Positions 1 to 12,662 of a stretch of DNA of 64,000 nt are shown here, piece after piece. The stretch comes from Chamaea fasciata (lineage: Eukaryota; Chordata; Aves; Passeriformes; Sylviidae): assembly GCA_029207755.1 (NCBI GenBank), contig JARCOQ010000098.1:1-64000 (forward strand). Direction: 5' to 3'. Under the pieces are notes generated by a model, which had not been told where the DNA came from, searched no databases, and saw only the letters and a list, made by a program, of their open reading frames with translations. A program made the translations under genes and the position numbers. The first letter of the stretch is position 1. Every line of letters starts with the position of its first letter.

Positions 1-3000
1 GCGCACTCGGCGCGGCCAAAACGGCGTTTGCTCGCTTCCCAGGCTAGGAGAAGCACTTGCCGTGCTGCAAACAGCTTCTCTGCCTGTGGAGAGCTCGGAA
101 ACAGCGTTTGACGCTGTTCCAGGCCGGCCTGCGAGCGAACCGCCGGAGAGCGCACTCGGCGCGGCCAAACGGCGTTTGCTCGCTTCCCAGGCTAGGAGAA
201 GCACTTGCCGTGCTGCAAACAGCTTCTCTGCCTGTGGAGAGCTCGGAAACAGCGTTTGACGCTGTTCCAGGCCGGCCTGCGAGCGAAGCGCCGGAGAGTG
301 CACTCGGCGCGGCCAAACGGCGTTTGCTCGCTTCCCAGGCTAGGAGAAGCACTTGCCGTGCTGCAAACAGCTTCTCTGCCTGTGGAGAGCTCGGAAACAG
401 CGTTTGACGCTGTTCCAGGCCGGCCTGCGAGCGAACCGCCGGAGAGCGCACTCGGCGCGGCCAAACGGCGTTTGCTCGCTTCCCAGGCTAGGAGAAGCAC
501 TTGCCGTGCTGCAAACAGCTTCTCTGCCTGTGGAGAGCTCGGAAACAGCGTTTGACGCTGTTCCAGGCCGGCCTGCGAGCGAAGCGCCGGAGAGCGCACT
601 CGGCGCGGCCAAACGGCGTTTGCTCGCTTCCCAGGCTAGGAGAAGCACTTGCCGTGCTGCAAACAGCTTCTCTGCCTGTGGAGAGCTCGGAAACAGCGTT
701 TGACGCTGTTCCAGGCCGGCCTGCGAGCGAACCGCCGGAGAGCGCACTCGGCGCGGCCAAACGGCGTTTGCTCGCTTCCCAGGCTAGGAGAAGCACTTGC
801 CGTGCTGCAAACAGCTTCTCTGCCTGTGGAGAGCTCGGAAACAGCGTTTGACGCTGTTCCAGGCCGGCCTGCGAGCGAAGCGCCGGAGAGTGCACTCGGC
901 GCGGCCAAACGGCGTTTGCTCGCTTCCCAGGCTAGGAGAAGCACTTGCCGTGCTGCAAACAGCTTCTCTGCCTGTGGAGAGCTCGGAAACAGCGTTTGAT
1001 GCTGTTCCAGGCCGGCCTGCGAGCGAACCGCCGGAGAGTGCACTCGGCGCGGCCAAACGGCGTTTGCTCGCTTCCCAGGCTAGGAGAAGCACTTGCCGTG
1101 CTGCAAACAGCTTCTCTGCCTGTGGAGAGCTCGGGAAACAGCGTTTGACGCTGTTCCAGGCCGGCCTGCGAGCGAACCGCCGGAGAGTGCACTCGGCGCG
1201 GCCAAACGGCGTTTGCTCGCTTCCCAGGCTAGGAGAAGCACTTGCCGTGCTGCAAACAGCTTCTCTGCCTGTGGAGAGCTCGGAAACAGCGTTTGACGCT
1301 GTTCCAGGCCGGCCTGCGAGCGAACCGCCGGAGAGTGCACTCGGCGCGGCCAAACGGCGTTTGCTCGCTTCCCAGGCTAGGAGAAGCACTTGCCGTGCTG
1401 CAAACAGCTTCTCTGCCTGTGGAGAGCTCGGAAACAGCGTTTGACGCTGTTCCAGGCCGGCCTGCGAGCGAACCGCCGGAGAGTGCACTCGGCGCGGCCA
1501 AACGGCGTTTGCTCGCATCCCAGGCTAGGAGAAGCACTTGCCGTGCTGTAAACAGCTTCTCTGCCTGTGGAGAGCTCGGAAACAGCGTTTGACGCTGTTC
1601 CAGGGCCGGCCTGCGAGCGAACCGCCGGAGAGTGCACTCGGCGCGGCCAAACGGCGTTTGCTCGCTTCCCAGGCTAGGAGAAGCACTTGCCGTGCTGCAA
1701 ACAGCTTCTCTGCCTGTGGAGAGCTCGGAAACAGCGTTTGACGCTGTTCCAGGCCGGCCTGCGAGCGAACCGCCGGAGAGTGCACTCGGCGCGGCCAAAC
1801 GGCGTTTGCTCGCTTCCCAGGCTAGGAGAAGCACTTGCCGTGCTGCAAACAGCTTCTCTGCCTGTGGAGAGCTCGGAAACAGCGTTTGACGCTGTTCCAG
1901 GCCGGCCTGCGAGCGAACCGCCGGAGAGTGCACTCGGCGCGGCCAAACGGCGTTTGCTCGCTTCCCAGGCTAGGAGAAGCACTTGCCGTGCTGCAAACAG
2001 CTTCTCTGCCTGTGGAGAGCTCGGAAACAGCGTTTGACGCTGTTCCAGGCCGGCCTGCGAGCGAACCGCCGGAGAGTGCACTCGGCGCGGCCAAACGGCG
2101 TTTGCTCGCTTCCCAGGCTAGGAGAAGCACTTGCCGTGCTGCAAACAGCTTCTCTGCCTGTGGAGAGCTCGGAAACAGCGTTTGACGCTGTTCCAGGCCG
2201 GCCTGCGAGCGAAGCGCCGGAGAGTGCACTCGGCGCGGCCAAACGGCGTTTGCTCGCTTCCCAGGCTAGGAGAAGCACTTGCCGTGCTGCAAACAGCTTC
2301 TCTGCCTGTGGAGAGCGCGGAAACAGCGTTTGACGCTGTTCCAGGCCGGCCTGCGAGCGAATCGCTGGAGAGCGCACGCGGCGCGGCCAAACGGCGTTTG
2401 CTCGCTTCCCAGGCTAGGAGAAGCACTTGCCGTGCTGCAAACAGCTTCTCTGCCTGTGGAGAGCGCGGGAAACAGCGTTTGACGCTGTTCCAGGCTGGCC
2501 TGCGAGCGAAGCGCCGGAGAGCGCACTCGGCGCGGCCAAACGGCGTTTGCTCGCTTCCCAGGCTAGGAGAAGCACTTGCCGTGCTGCAAACAGCTTCTCT
2601 GCCTGTGGAGAGCTCGGAAACAGCGTTTGACGCTGTTCCAGGCCGGCCTGCGAGCGAAGCGCCGGAGAGTGCACTCGGCGCGGCCAAACGGCGTTTGCTC
2701 GCTTCCCAGGCTAGGAGAAGCACTTGCCGTGCTGCAAACAGCTTCTCTGCCTGTGGAGAGCTCGGAAACAGCGTTTGACGCTGTTCCAGGCCGGCCTGCG
2801 AGCGAACCGCCGGAGAGTGCACTCGGCGCGGCCAAACGGCGTTTGCTCGCTTCCCAGGCTAGGAGAAGCACTTGCCGTGCTGCAAACAGCTTCTCTGCCT
2901 GTGGAGAGCTCGGAAACAGCGTTTGACGCTGTTCCAGGCCGGCCTGCGAGCGAACCGCCGGAGAGCGCACTCGGCGCGGCCAAACGGCGTTTGCTCGCTT

Positions 3001-6000
3001 CCCAGGCTAGGAGAAGCACTTGCCGTGCTGCAAACAGCTTCTCTGCCTGTGGAGAGCTCGGAAACAGCGTTTGACGCTGTTCCAGGCCGGCCTGCGAGCG
3101 AACCGCCGGAGAGCGCACTCGGCGCGGCCAAACGGCGTTTGCTCGCTTCCCAGGCTAGGAGAAGCACTTGCCGTGCTGCAAACAGCTTCTCTGCCTGTGG
3201 AGAGCTCGGAAACAGCGTTTGACGCTGTTCCAGGCCGGCCTGCGAGCGAACCGCCGGAGAGCGCACTCGGCGCGGCCAAACGGCGTTTGCTCGCTTCCCA
3301 GGCTAGGAGAAGCACTTGCCGTGCTGCAAACAGCTTCTCTGCCTGTGGAGAGCTCGGAAACAGCGTTTGACGCTGTTCCAGGCCGGCCTGCGAGCGAACC
3401 GCCGGAGAGCGCACTCGGCGCGGCCAAACGGCGTTTGCTCGCTTCCCAGGCTAGGAGAAGCACTTGCCGTGCTGCAAACAGCTTCTCTGCCTGTGGAGAG
3501 CTCGGAAACAGCGTTTGACGCTGTTCCAGGCCGGCCTGCGAGCGAAGCGCCGGAGAGCGCACTCGGCGCGGCCAAACGGCGTTTGCTCGCTTCCCAGGCT
3601 AGGAGAAGCACTTGCCGTGCTGCAAACAGCTTCTCTGCCTGTGGAGAGCTCGGAAACAGCGTTTGACGCTGTTCCAGGCCGGCCTGCGAGCGAAGCGCCG
3701 GAGAGTGCACTCGGCGCGGCCAAACGGCGTTTGCTCGCTTCCCAGGCTAGGAGAAGCACTTGCCGTGCTGCAAACAGCTTCTCTGCCTGTGGAGAGCTCG
3801 GAAACAGCGTTTGACGCTGTTCCAGGCCGGCCTGCGAGCGAAGCGCCGGAGAGTGCACTCGGCCCGGCCAAACGGCGTTTGCTCGCTTCCCAGGCTAGGA
3901 GAAGCACTTGCCGTGCTGCAAACAGCTTCTCTGCCTGTGGAGAGCTCGGAAACAGCGTTTGACGCTGTTCCAGGCCGGCCTGCGAGCGAAGCGCCGGAGA
4001 GTGCACTCGGCCCGGCCAAACGGCGTTTGCTCGCTTCCCAGGCTAGGAGAAGCACTTGCCGTGCTGCAAACAGCTTCTCTGCCTGTGGAGAGCTCGGAAA
4101 CAGCGTTTGACGCTGTTCCAGGCCGGCCTGCGAGCGAACCGCCGGAGAGTGCACTCGGCCCGGCCAAACGGCGTTTGCTCGCTTCCCAGGCTAGGAGAAG
4201 CACTTGCCGTGCTGCAAACAGCTTCTCTGCCTGTGGAGAGCTCGGAAACAGCGTTTGACGCTGTTCCAGGCCGGCCTGCGAGCGAACCGCCGGAGAGTGC
4301 ACTCGGCCCGGCCAAACGGCGTTTGCTCGCTTCCCAGGCTAGGAGAAGCACTTGCCGTGCTGCAAACAGCTTCTCTGCCTGAGAGCTCGGAAACAGCGTT
4401 TGACGCTGTTCCAGGCCGGCCTGCGAGCGAACCGCCGGAGAGTGCACTCGGCGCGGCCAAACGGCGTTTGCTCGCTTCCCAGGCTAGGAGAAGCACTTGC
4501 CGTGCTGCAAACAGCTTCTCTGCCTGTGGAGAGCTCGGAAACAGCGTTTGACGCTGTTCCAGGCCGGCCTGCGAGCGAACCGCCGGAGAGTGCACTCGGC
4601 GCGGCCAAACGGCGTTTGCTCGCTTCCCAGGCTAGGAGAAGCACTTGCCGTGCTGCAAACAGCTTCTCTGCCTTGTGGAGAGCTCGGAAACAGCGTTTGA
4701 CGCTGTTCCAGGCCGGCCTGCGAGCGAACCGCCGGAGAGTGCACTCGAGCGCGGCCAAACGGCGTTTGCTCGCTTCCCAGGCTAGGAGAAGCACTTGCCG
4801 TGCTGCAAACAGCTTCTCTGCCTGTGGAGAGCTCGGAAACAGCGTTTGACGCTGTTCCAGGCCGGCCTGCGAGCGAACCGCCGGAGAGCGCACTCGGCGC
4901 GGCCAAACGGCGTTTGCTCGCTTCCCAGGCTAGGAGAAGCACTTGCCGTGCTGCAAACAGCTTCTCTGCCTGTGGAGAGCTCGGAAACAGCGTTTGACGC
5001 TGTTCCAGGCCGGCCTGCGAGCGAACCGCCGGAGAGCGCACTCGGCGCGGCCCAAACGGCGTTTGCTCGCTTCCCAGGCTAGGAGAAGCACTTGCCGTGC
5101 TGCAAACAGCTTCTCTGCCTGTGGAGAGCTCGGAAACAGCGTTTGACGCTGTTCCAGGCCGGCCTGCGAGCGAACCGCCGGAGAGCGCACTCGGCGCGGC
5201 CAAACGGCGTTTGCTCGCTTCCCAGGCTAGGAGAAGCACTTGCCGTGCTGCAAACAGCTTCTCTGCCTGTGGAGAGCTCGGAAACAGCGTTTGACGCTGT
5301 TCCAGGCCGGCCTGCGAGCGAACCGCCGGAGAGCGCACTCGGCGCGGCCAAACGGCGTTTGCTCGCTTCCCAGGCTAGGAGAAGCACTTGCCGTGCTGCA
5401 AACAGCTTCTCTGCCTGTGGAGAGCTCGGAAACAGCGTTTGACGCTGTTCCAGGCCGGCCTGCGAGCGAACCGCCGGAGAGCGCACTCGGCGCGGCCAAA
5501 CGGCGTTTGCTCGCTTCCCAGGCTAGGAGAAGCACTTGCCGTGCTGCAAACAGCTTCTCTGCCTGTGGAGAGCTCGGAAACAGCGTTTGACGCTGTTCCA
5601 GGCCGGCCTGCGAGCGAACCGCCGGAGAGCGCACTCGGCGCGGCCAAACGGCGTTTGCTCGCTTCCCAGGCTAGGAGAAGCACTTGCCGTGCTGCAAACA
5701 GCTTCTCTGCCTGTGGAGAGCTCGGAAACAGCGTTTGACGCTGTTCCAGGCCGGCCTGCGAGCGAACCGCCGGAGAGCGCACTCGGCCCGGCCAAACGGC
5801 GTTTGCTCGCTTCCCAGGCTAGGAGAAGCACTTGCCGTGCTGCAAACAGCTTCTCTGCCTGTGGAGAGCTCGGAAACAGCGTTTGACGCTGTTCCAGGCC
5901 GGCCTGCGAGCGAAGCGCCGGAGAGCGCACTCGGCCGCGGCCAAACGGCGTTTGCTCGCTTCCCAGGCTAGGAGAAGCACTTGCCGTGCTGCAAACAGCT

Positions 6001-9000
6001 TCTCTGCCTGTGGAGAGCTCGGAAACAGCGTTTGACGCTGTTCCAGGCCGGCCTGCGAGCGAAGCGCCGGAGAGCGCACTCGGCGCGGCCAAACGGCGTT
6101 TGCTCGCTTCCCAGGCTAGGAGAAGCACTTGCCGTGCTGCAAACAGCTTCTCTGCCTGTGGAGAGCTCGGAAACAGCGTTTGACGCTGTTCCAGGCCGGC
6201 CTGCGAGCGAAGCGCCGGAGAGTGCACTCGGCGCTGCCAAACGGCGTTTGCTCGCTTCCCAGGCTAGGAGAAGCACTTGCCGTGCTGCAAACAGCTTCTC
6301 TGCCTGTGGAGAGCTCGGAAACAGCGTTTGACGCTGTTCCAGGCCGGCCTGCGAGCGAAGCGCCGGAGAGTGCACTCGGCGCGGCCAAACGGCGTTTGCT
6401 CGCTTCCCAGGCTAGGAGAAGCACTTGCCGTGCTGCAAACAGCTTCTCTGCCTGTGGAGAGCTCGGAAACAGCGTTTGACGCTGTTCCAGGCCGGCCTGC
6501 GAGCGAACCGCCGGAGAGTGCACTCGGCGCGGCCAAACGGCGTTTGCTCGCTTCCCAGGCTAGGAGAAGCACTTGCCGTGCTGCAAACAGCTTCTCTGCC
6601 TGTGGAGAGCTCGGAAACAGCGTTTGACGCTGTTCCAGGCCGGCCTGCGAGCGAAGCGCCGGAGAGTGCACTCGGCGCGGCCAAACGGCGTTTGCTCGCT
6701 TCCCAGGCTAGGAGAAGCACTTGCCGTGCTGCAAACAGCTTCTCTGCCTGTGGAGAGCTCGGAAACAGCGTTTGACGCTGTTCCAGGCCGGCCTGCGAGC
6801 GAAGCGCCGGAGAGTGCACTCGGTGCGGCCAAACGGCGTTTGCTCGCTTCCCAGGCTAGGAGAAGCACTTGCCGTGCTGCAAACAGCTTCTCTGCCTGTG
6901 GAGAGCTCGGAAACAGCGTTTGACGCTGTTCCAGGCCGGCCTGCGAGCGAACGCCGGAGAGTGCACTCGGCGCGGCCAAACGGCGTTTTGCTCGCTTCCC
7001 AGGCTAGGAGAAGCACTTGCCGTGCTGCAAACAGCTTCTCTGCCTGTGGAGAGCTCGGAAACAGCGTTTGACGCTGTTCCAGGCCGGCCTGCGAGCGAAC
7101 CGCCGGAGAGTGCACTCGGCGCGGCCAAACGGCGTTTGCTCGCTTCCCAGGCTAGGAGAAGCACTTGCCGTGCTGCAAACAGCTTCTCTGCCTGTGGAGA
7201 GCTCGGAAACAGCGTTTGACGCTGTTCCAGGCCGGCCTGCGAGCGAAACCGCCGGAGAGTGCACTCGGCGCGGCCAAACGGCGTTTGCTCGCTTCCCAGG
7301 CTAGGAGAAGCACTTGCCGTGCTGCAAACAGCTTCTCTGCCTGTGGAGAGCTCGGAAACAGCGTTTGACGCTGTTCCAGGCCGGCCTGCGAGCGAAGCGC
7401 CGGAGAGTGCACTCGGCGCGGCCAAACGGCGTTTGCTCGCTTCCCAGGCTAGGAGAAGCACTTGCCGTGCTGCAAACAGCTTCTCTGCCTGTGGAGAGCT
7501 CGGAAACAGCGTTTGACGCTGTTCCAGGCCGGCCTGCGAGCGAAGCGCCGGAGAGTGCACTCGGCGCGGCCAAACGGCGTTTGCTCGCTTCCCAGGCTAG
7601 GAGAAGCACTTGCCGTGCTGCAAACAGCTTCTCTGCCTGTGGAGAGCTCGGAAACAGCGTTTGACGCTGTTCCAGGCCGGCCTGCGAGCGAAGCGCCGGA
7701 GAGTGCACTCGGCGCGGCCAAACGGCGTTTGCTCGCTTCCCAGGCTAGGAGAAGCACTTGCCGTGCTGCAAACAGCTTCTCTGCCTGTGGAGAGCTCGGA
7801 AACAGCGTTTGACGCTGTTCCAGGCCGGCCTGCGAGCGAAGCGCCGGAGGAGTGCACTCGGCGCGGCCAAACGGCGTTTGCTCGCTTCCCAGGCTAGGAG
7901 AAGCACTTGCCGTGCTGCAAACAGCTTCTCTGCCTGTGGAGAGCTCGGAAACAGCGTTTGACGCTGTTCCAGGCCGGCCTGCGAGCGAACCGCCGGAGAG
8001 TGCACTCGGCGCGGCCAAACGGCGTTTGCTCGCTTCCCAGGCTAGGAGAAGCACTTGCCGTGCTGCAAACAGCTTCTCTGCCTGTGGAGAGCTCGGAAAC
8101 AGCGTTTGACGCTGTTCCAGGCCGGCCTGCGATGCGAACGGCCGGAGAGCGCACTCGGCGCGGCCAAACGGCGTTTGCTCGCTTCCCAGGCTAGGAGAAG
8201 CACTTGCCGTGCTGCCAAACAGCTTCTCTGCCTGTGGAGAGCTCGGAAACAGCGTTTGACGCTGTTCCAGGCCGGCCTGCGAGCGAACGGCCGGAGAGCG
8301 CACTCGGCGCGGCCAAACGGCGTTTGCTCGCTTCCCAGGCTAGGAGAAGCACTTGCCGTGCTGCAAACAGCTTCTCTGCCTGTGGAGAGCTCGGAAACAG
8401 CGTTTGACGCTGTTCCAGGCCGGCCTGCGAGCGAACCGCCGGAGAGCGCACTCGGCGCGGCCAAACGGCGTTTGCTCGCTTCCCAGGCTAGGAGAAGCAC
8501 TTGCCGTGCTGCAAACAGCTTCTCTGCCTGTGGAGAGCTCGGAAACAGCGTTTGACGCTGTTCCAGGCCGGCCTGCGAGCGAACCGCCGGAGAGCGCACT
8601 CGGCGCGGCCAAACGGCGTTTGCTCGCTTCCCAGGCTAGGAGAAGCACTTGCCGTGCTGCAAACAGCTTCTCTGCCTGTGGAGAGCTCGGAAACAGCGTT
8701 TGACGCTGTTCCAGGCCGGCCTGCGAGCGAAGCGCCGGAGAGCGCACTCGGCGCGGCCAAACGGCGTTTGCTCGCTTCCCAGGCTAGGAGAAGCACTTGC
8801 CGTGCTGCAAACAGCTTCTCTGCCTGTGGAGAGCTCGGAAACAGCGTTTGACGCTGTTCCAGGCCGGCCTGCGAGCGAAGCGCCGGAGAGCGCACTCGGC
8901 GCGGCCAAACGGCGTTTGCTCGCTTCCCAGGCTAGGAGAAGCACTTGCCGTGCTGCAAACAGCTTCTCTGCCTGTGGAGAGCTCGGAAACAGCGTTTGAC

Positions 9001-11310
9001 GCTGTTCCAGGCCGGCCTGCGAGCGAAGCGCCGGAGAGCGCACTCGGCGCGGCCAAAACGGCGTTTGCTCGCTTCCCAGGCTAGGAGAAGCACTTGCCGT
9101 GCTGCAAACAGCTTCTCTGCCTGTGGAGAGCTCGGAAACAGCGTTTGACGCTGTTCCAGGCCGGCCTGCGAGCGAAGCGCCGGAGAGTGCACTCGGCGCG
9201 GCCAAACGGCGTTTGCTCGCTTCCCAGGCTAGGAGAAGCACTTGCCGTGCTGCAAACAGCTTCTCTGCCTGTGGAGAGCTCGGAAACAGCGTTTGACGCT
9301 GTTCCAGGCCGGCCTGCGAGCGAAGCGCCGGGAGAGCGCACTCGGCGCGGCCAAACGGCGTTTGCTCGCTTCCCAGGCTAGGAGAAGCACTTGCCGTGCT
9401 GCAAACAGCTTCTCTGCCTGTGGAGAGCTCGGAAACAGCGTTTGACGCTGTTCCAGGCCGGCCTGCGAGCGAAGCGCCGGAGAGCGCACTCGGCGCGGCC
9501 AAACGGCGTTTGCTCGCTTCCCAGGCTAGGAGAAGCACTTGCCGTGCTGCAAACAGCTTCTCTGCCTGTGGAGAGCTCGGAAACAGCGTTTGACGCTGTT
9601 CCAGGCCGGCCTGCGAGCGAACGGCCGGAGAGCGCACTCGGCGCGGCCAAACGGCGTTTGCTCGCTTCCCAGGCTAGGAGAAGCACTTGCCGTGCTGCAA
9701 ACAGCTTCTCTGCCTGTGAAGAGCTCGGAAACAGCGTTTGACGCTGTTCCAGGCCGGCCTGCGAGCGAACCGCCGGAGAGCGCACTCGGCGCGGCCAAAC
9801 GGCGTTTGCTCGCTTCCCAGGCTAGGAGAAGCACTTGCCGTGCTGCAAACAGCTTCTCTGCCTGTGGAGAGCTCGGAAACAGCGTTTGACGCTGTTCCAG
9901 GCCGGCCTGCGAGCGAACCGCCGGAGAGCGCACTCGGCGCGGCCAAACGGCGTTTGCTCGCTTCCCAGGCTAGGAGAAGCACTTGCCGTGCTGCAAACAG
10001 CTTCTCTGCCTGTGGAGAGCTCGGAAACAGCGTTTGACGCTGTTCCAGGCCGGCCTGCGAGCGAACCGCCGGAGAGCGCACTCGGCGCGGCCAAACGGCG
10101 TTTGCTCGCTTCCCAGGCTAGGAGAAGCACTTGCCGTGCTGCAAACAGCTTCTCTGCCTGTGGAGAGCTCGGAAACAGCGTTTGACGCTGTTCCAGGCCG
10201 GCCTGCGAGCGAACCGCCGGAGAGCGCACTCGGCGCGGCCAAACGGCGTTTGCTCGCTTCCCAGGCTAGGAGAAGCACTTGCCGTGCTGCAAACAGCTTC
10301 TCTGCCTGTGGAGAGCTCGGAAACAGCGTTTGACGCTGTTCCAGGCCGGCCTGCGAGCGAACCGCCGGAGAGCGCACTCGGCGCGGCCAAACGGCGTTTG
10401 CTCGCTTCCCAGGCTAGGAGAAGCACTTGCCGTGCTGCAAACAGCTTCTCTGCCTGTGGAGAGCTCGGAAACAGCGTTTGACGCTGTTCCAGGCCGGCCT
10501 GCGAGCGAAGCGCCGGAGAGCGCACTCGGCGCGGCCAAACGGCGTTTGCTCGCTTCCCAGGCTAGGAGAAGCACTTGCCGTGCTGCAAACAGCTTCTCTG
10601 CCTGTGGAGAGCTCGGAAACAGCGTTTGACGCTGTTCCAGGCCGGCCTGCGAGCGAAGCGCCGGAGAGCGCACTCGGCGCGGCCAAACGGCGTTTGCTCG
10701 CTTCCCAGGCTAGGAGAAGCACTTGCCGTGCTGCAAACAGCTTCTCTGCCTGTGGAGAGCTCGGAAACAGCGTTTGACGCTGTTCCAGGCCGGCCTGCGA
10801 GCGAAGCGCCGGAGAGCGCACTCGGCGCGGCCAAACGGCGTTTGCTCGCTTCCCAGGCTAGGAGAAGCACTTGCCGTGCTGCAAACAGCTTCTCTGCCTG
10901 TGGAGAGCTCGGAAACAGCGTTTGACGCTGTTCCAGGCCGGCCTGCGAGCGAAGCGCCGGAGAGCGCACTCGGCGCGGCCAAACGGCGTTTGCTCGCTTC
11001 CCAGGCTAGGAGAAGCACTTGCCGTGCTGCAAACAGCTTCTCTGCCTGTGGAGAGCTCGGAAACAGCGTTTGACGCTGTTCCAGGCCGGCCTGCGAGCGA
11101 AGCGCCGGAGAGTGCACTCGGCGCGGCCAAACGGCGTTTGCTCGCTTCCCAGGCTAGGAGAAGCACTTGCCGTGCTGCAAACAGCTTCTCTGCCTGTGGA
11201 GAGCTCGGAAACAGCGTTTGACGCTGTTCCAGGCCGGCCTGCGAGCGAAGCGCCGGAGAGCGCACTCGGCGCGGCCAAACGGCGTTTGCTCGCTTCCCAG
11301 GCTAGGAGAA
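1..11310. repeat. 148-bp satellite array, homogeneous core (about 76 units)
   Basis: The same 148-bp unit repeats head to tail with only scattered single-base changes and 1-bp indels. A convenient unit is 57-204, and landmarks recur every 148 bases (57, 205, 353, 501, 649). The unit is GC-rich with about 16 CpG. It carries the dyad AACAGCGTTTGACGCTGTT, the perfect palindrome CAGGCCGGCCTG and a GAGCTC site. Neighbouring units differ mainly at three places: gaaCcgcc/gaaGcgcc, gagaGCGcac/gagaGTGcac and ggcGcgg/ggcCcgg. The open frames on both strands are by-products of GC content and repetition: 148 is not a multiple of three and the frames shift at each indel. The unit length is close to one nucleosome core. 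The family is not recognised. Confidence 0.97.
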
Positions 11311-12662
11311 GCGTTTTCCGTGCTGCAAACAGCTTCTCTGCTTGTGGGGAGCTCGGAAACAGCGTTTAACGCTGTTCCAAGCCTGCCTGCGAGCGAACCG
11401 CCTGAGAGTGCACTAGGCGCGGCCAAACGGCGTTTGCTCGCTTCCCAGGCTAGGAGAAGCACTTGCCGTGCTCCAAACAGCTTCTCTGCCTGTGGAGAGC
11501 TCGGAAAGAGCGTTTGACGCTGTTCCAGGCCGACCTGCGAGCGAACCGCCGGAGAGTGCACTAGGCGCGGCCAAACGGCGTTTGCTCACTTCCCAGGCTA
11601 GGAGAAGCACTTTCCGTGCTGCAAACAGCTTCTCTGCTTGTGGAGAGCTCGGTAACGGTGCCTAGCGCTGTTCCAAGCCTGCCTGCAAGCGAACCGCCGG
11701 AGAGTGCACTAGGCGCGGCGAAACGGCGTTTGCTCGCTTCCCAAGCTAGGAGAAGCACTTTCCATGCTGCAAACAGCTTCTCTGCTTGTGGAGAGCTTGG
11801 AAACCGCGCCTCCCGCTGTTCGCAGCCAACCTGCGGCGTACTGCCGGAGAAAGCACGAGGCGCGGCCAAAAGGCGTTTTCTCGCTTCCCAGGCTAAGAGA
11901 AGCCCTTTCCGTTCTGCAAACAGCTTCTCTGCTTGTGGAGAGCTCGGAAACCGCGCCTAGCCGCTGTTCGCAGCCAGCCAGCAGCATGCAGCCTCTGAGA
12001 GGACTAGGTGCGGCCAAAAGGCGCTTTCTCGCTTCCCAGGCAAAGAGAAGCACTTTCCGTGTTGCAAACAGCTTCTCTGCTTGTGGAGAGCTCGGAAACA
12101 GCGTTTAACGCTGTTCCAAGCCTGCCTGGAAGCGAACCGCCGGTGAGTGCACTAGGCACGGCCAAACGGCGTTTTCTCGCTTCCCAGGCTAGGAGAAGCG
12201 TTTTCCGTGCTGCAAACAGCTTCTCTGCTTGTGGAGAGCCTGGAAACAGCGTTTAACGCTGTTCCAAGCCTGCCTGCAAGCGAACCGCCGGAGAGTGCAC
12301 TAGTCACGGCCAAACGGCTTTTGCTCGCTTCCCAGGCTAGTAGTAGCACTTTCCGTGCTGCAAACAGCTTCTCTGCTTGTGGGGAGCTCGGAAACAGCGT
12401 TTAACGCTGTTCCAAGCCTGCCTGCAAGCGAACCGGCGGAGAGTGCACTAGACGCGGCCAAACGGCGTTTTCTCGCTTCCCAGGCTAGGAGGAGCACTTT
12501 CCGTGCTGCAAACAGCTTCTCTGCCTGTGGAGAGCTCGGAAACAGCGTTTAACGCTGTTCCAAGCCTGCCTGCGAGTGAACCGCCGGAGAGTGCACTAGG
12601 CGCGGCCAAACGGCGTTTTCTCGCTTCCCAGGCTAGGAGAAGCACTTTCCGTGCTGCTAACA
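11311..12662. repeat. Satellite array edge: diverged units of the same 148-bp repeat
   Basis: The 148-bp spacing continues (landmarks near 11,468, 11,616, 11,764, 12,207, 12,355 and 12,503) but the units differ much more from each other and from the core. Edge features include cactaGgc for cactcGGc, aagcctgcctgc for the core palindrome, and loss of several CpG. In most edge units the dyad becomes the tighter AACAGCGTTTAACGCTGTT. Units at about 11,640-12,000 have a different middle section with the dyad disrupted. The last unit breaks at about 12,660 inside gctgctaacag and continues as LTR sequence. Higher divergence at an array edge is expected for a satellite homogenised by unequal exchange. 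Confidence 0.93.

Noticed and set aside
44..12053. Dozens of overlapping 65-333-codon ORFs on both strands
   Set aside because: They are reading frames of the 148-bp satellite; the unit length is not divisible by three and frames change with every indel.
1..12662. CRISPR-like array
   Set aside because: Units are identical end to end with no unique spacers, in an animal genome.
1..12662. CENP-B box in the satellite
   Set aside because: No stretch matches the TTCGnnnnAnnCGGG pattern.
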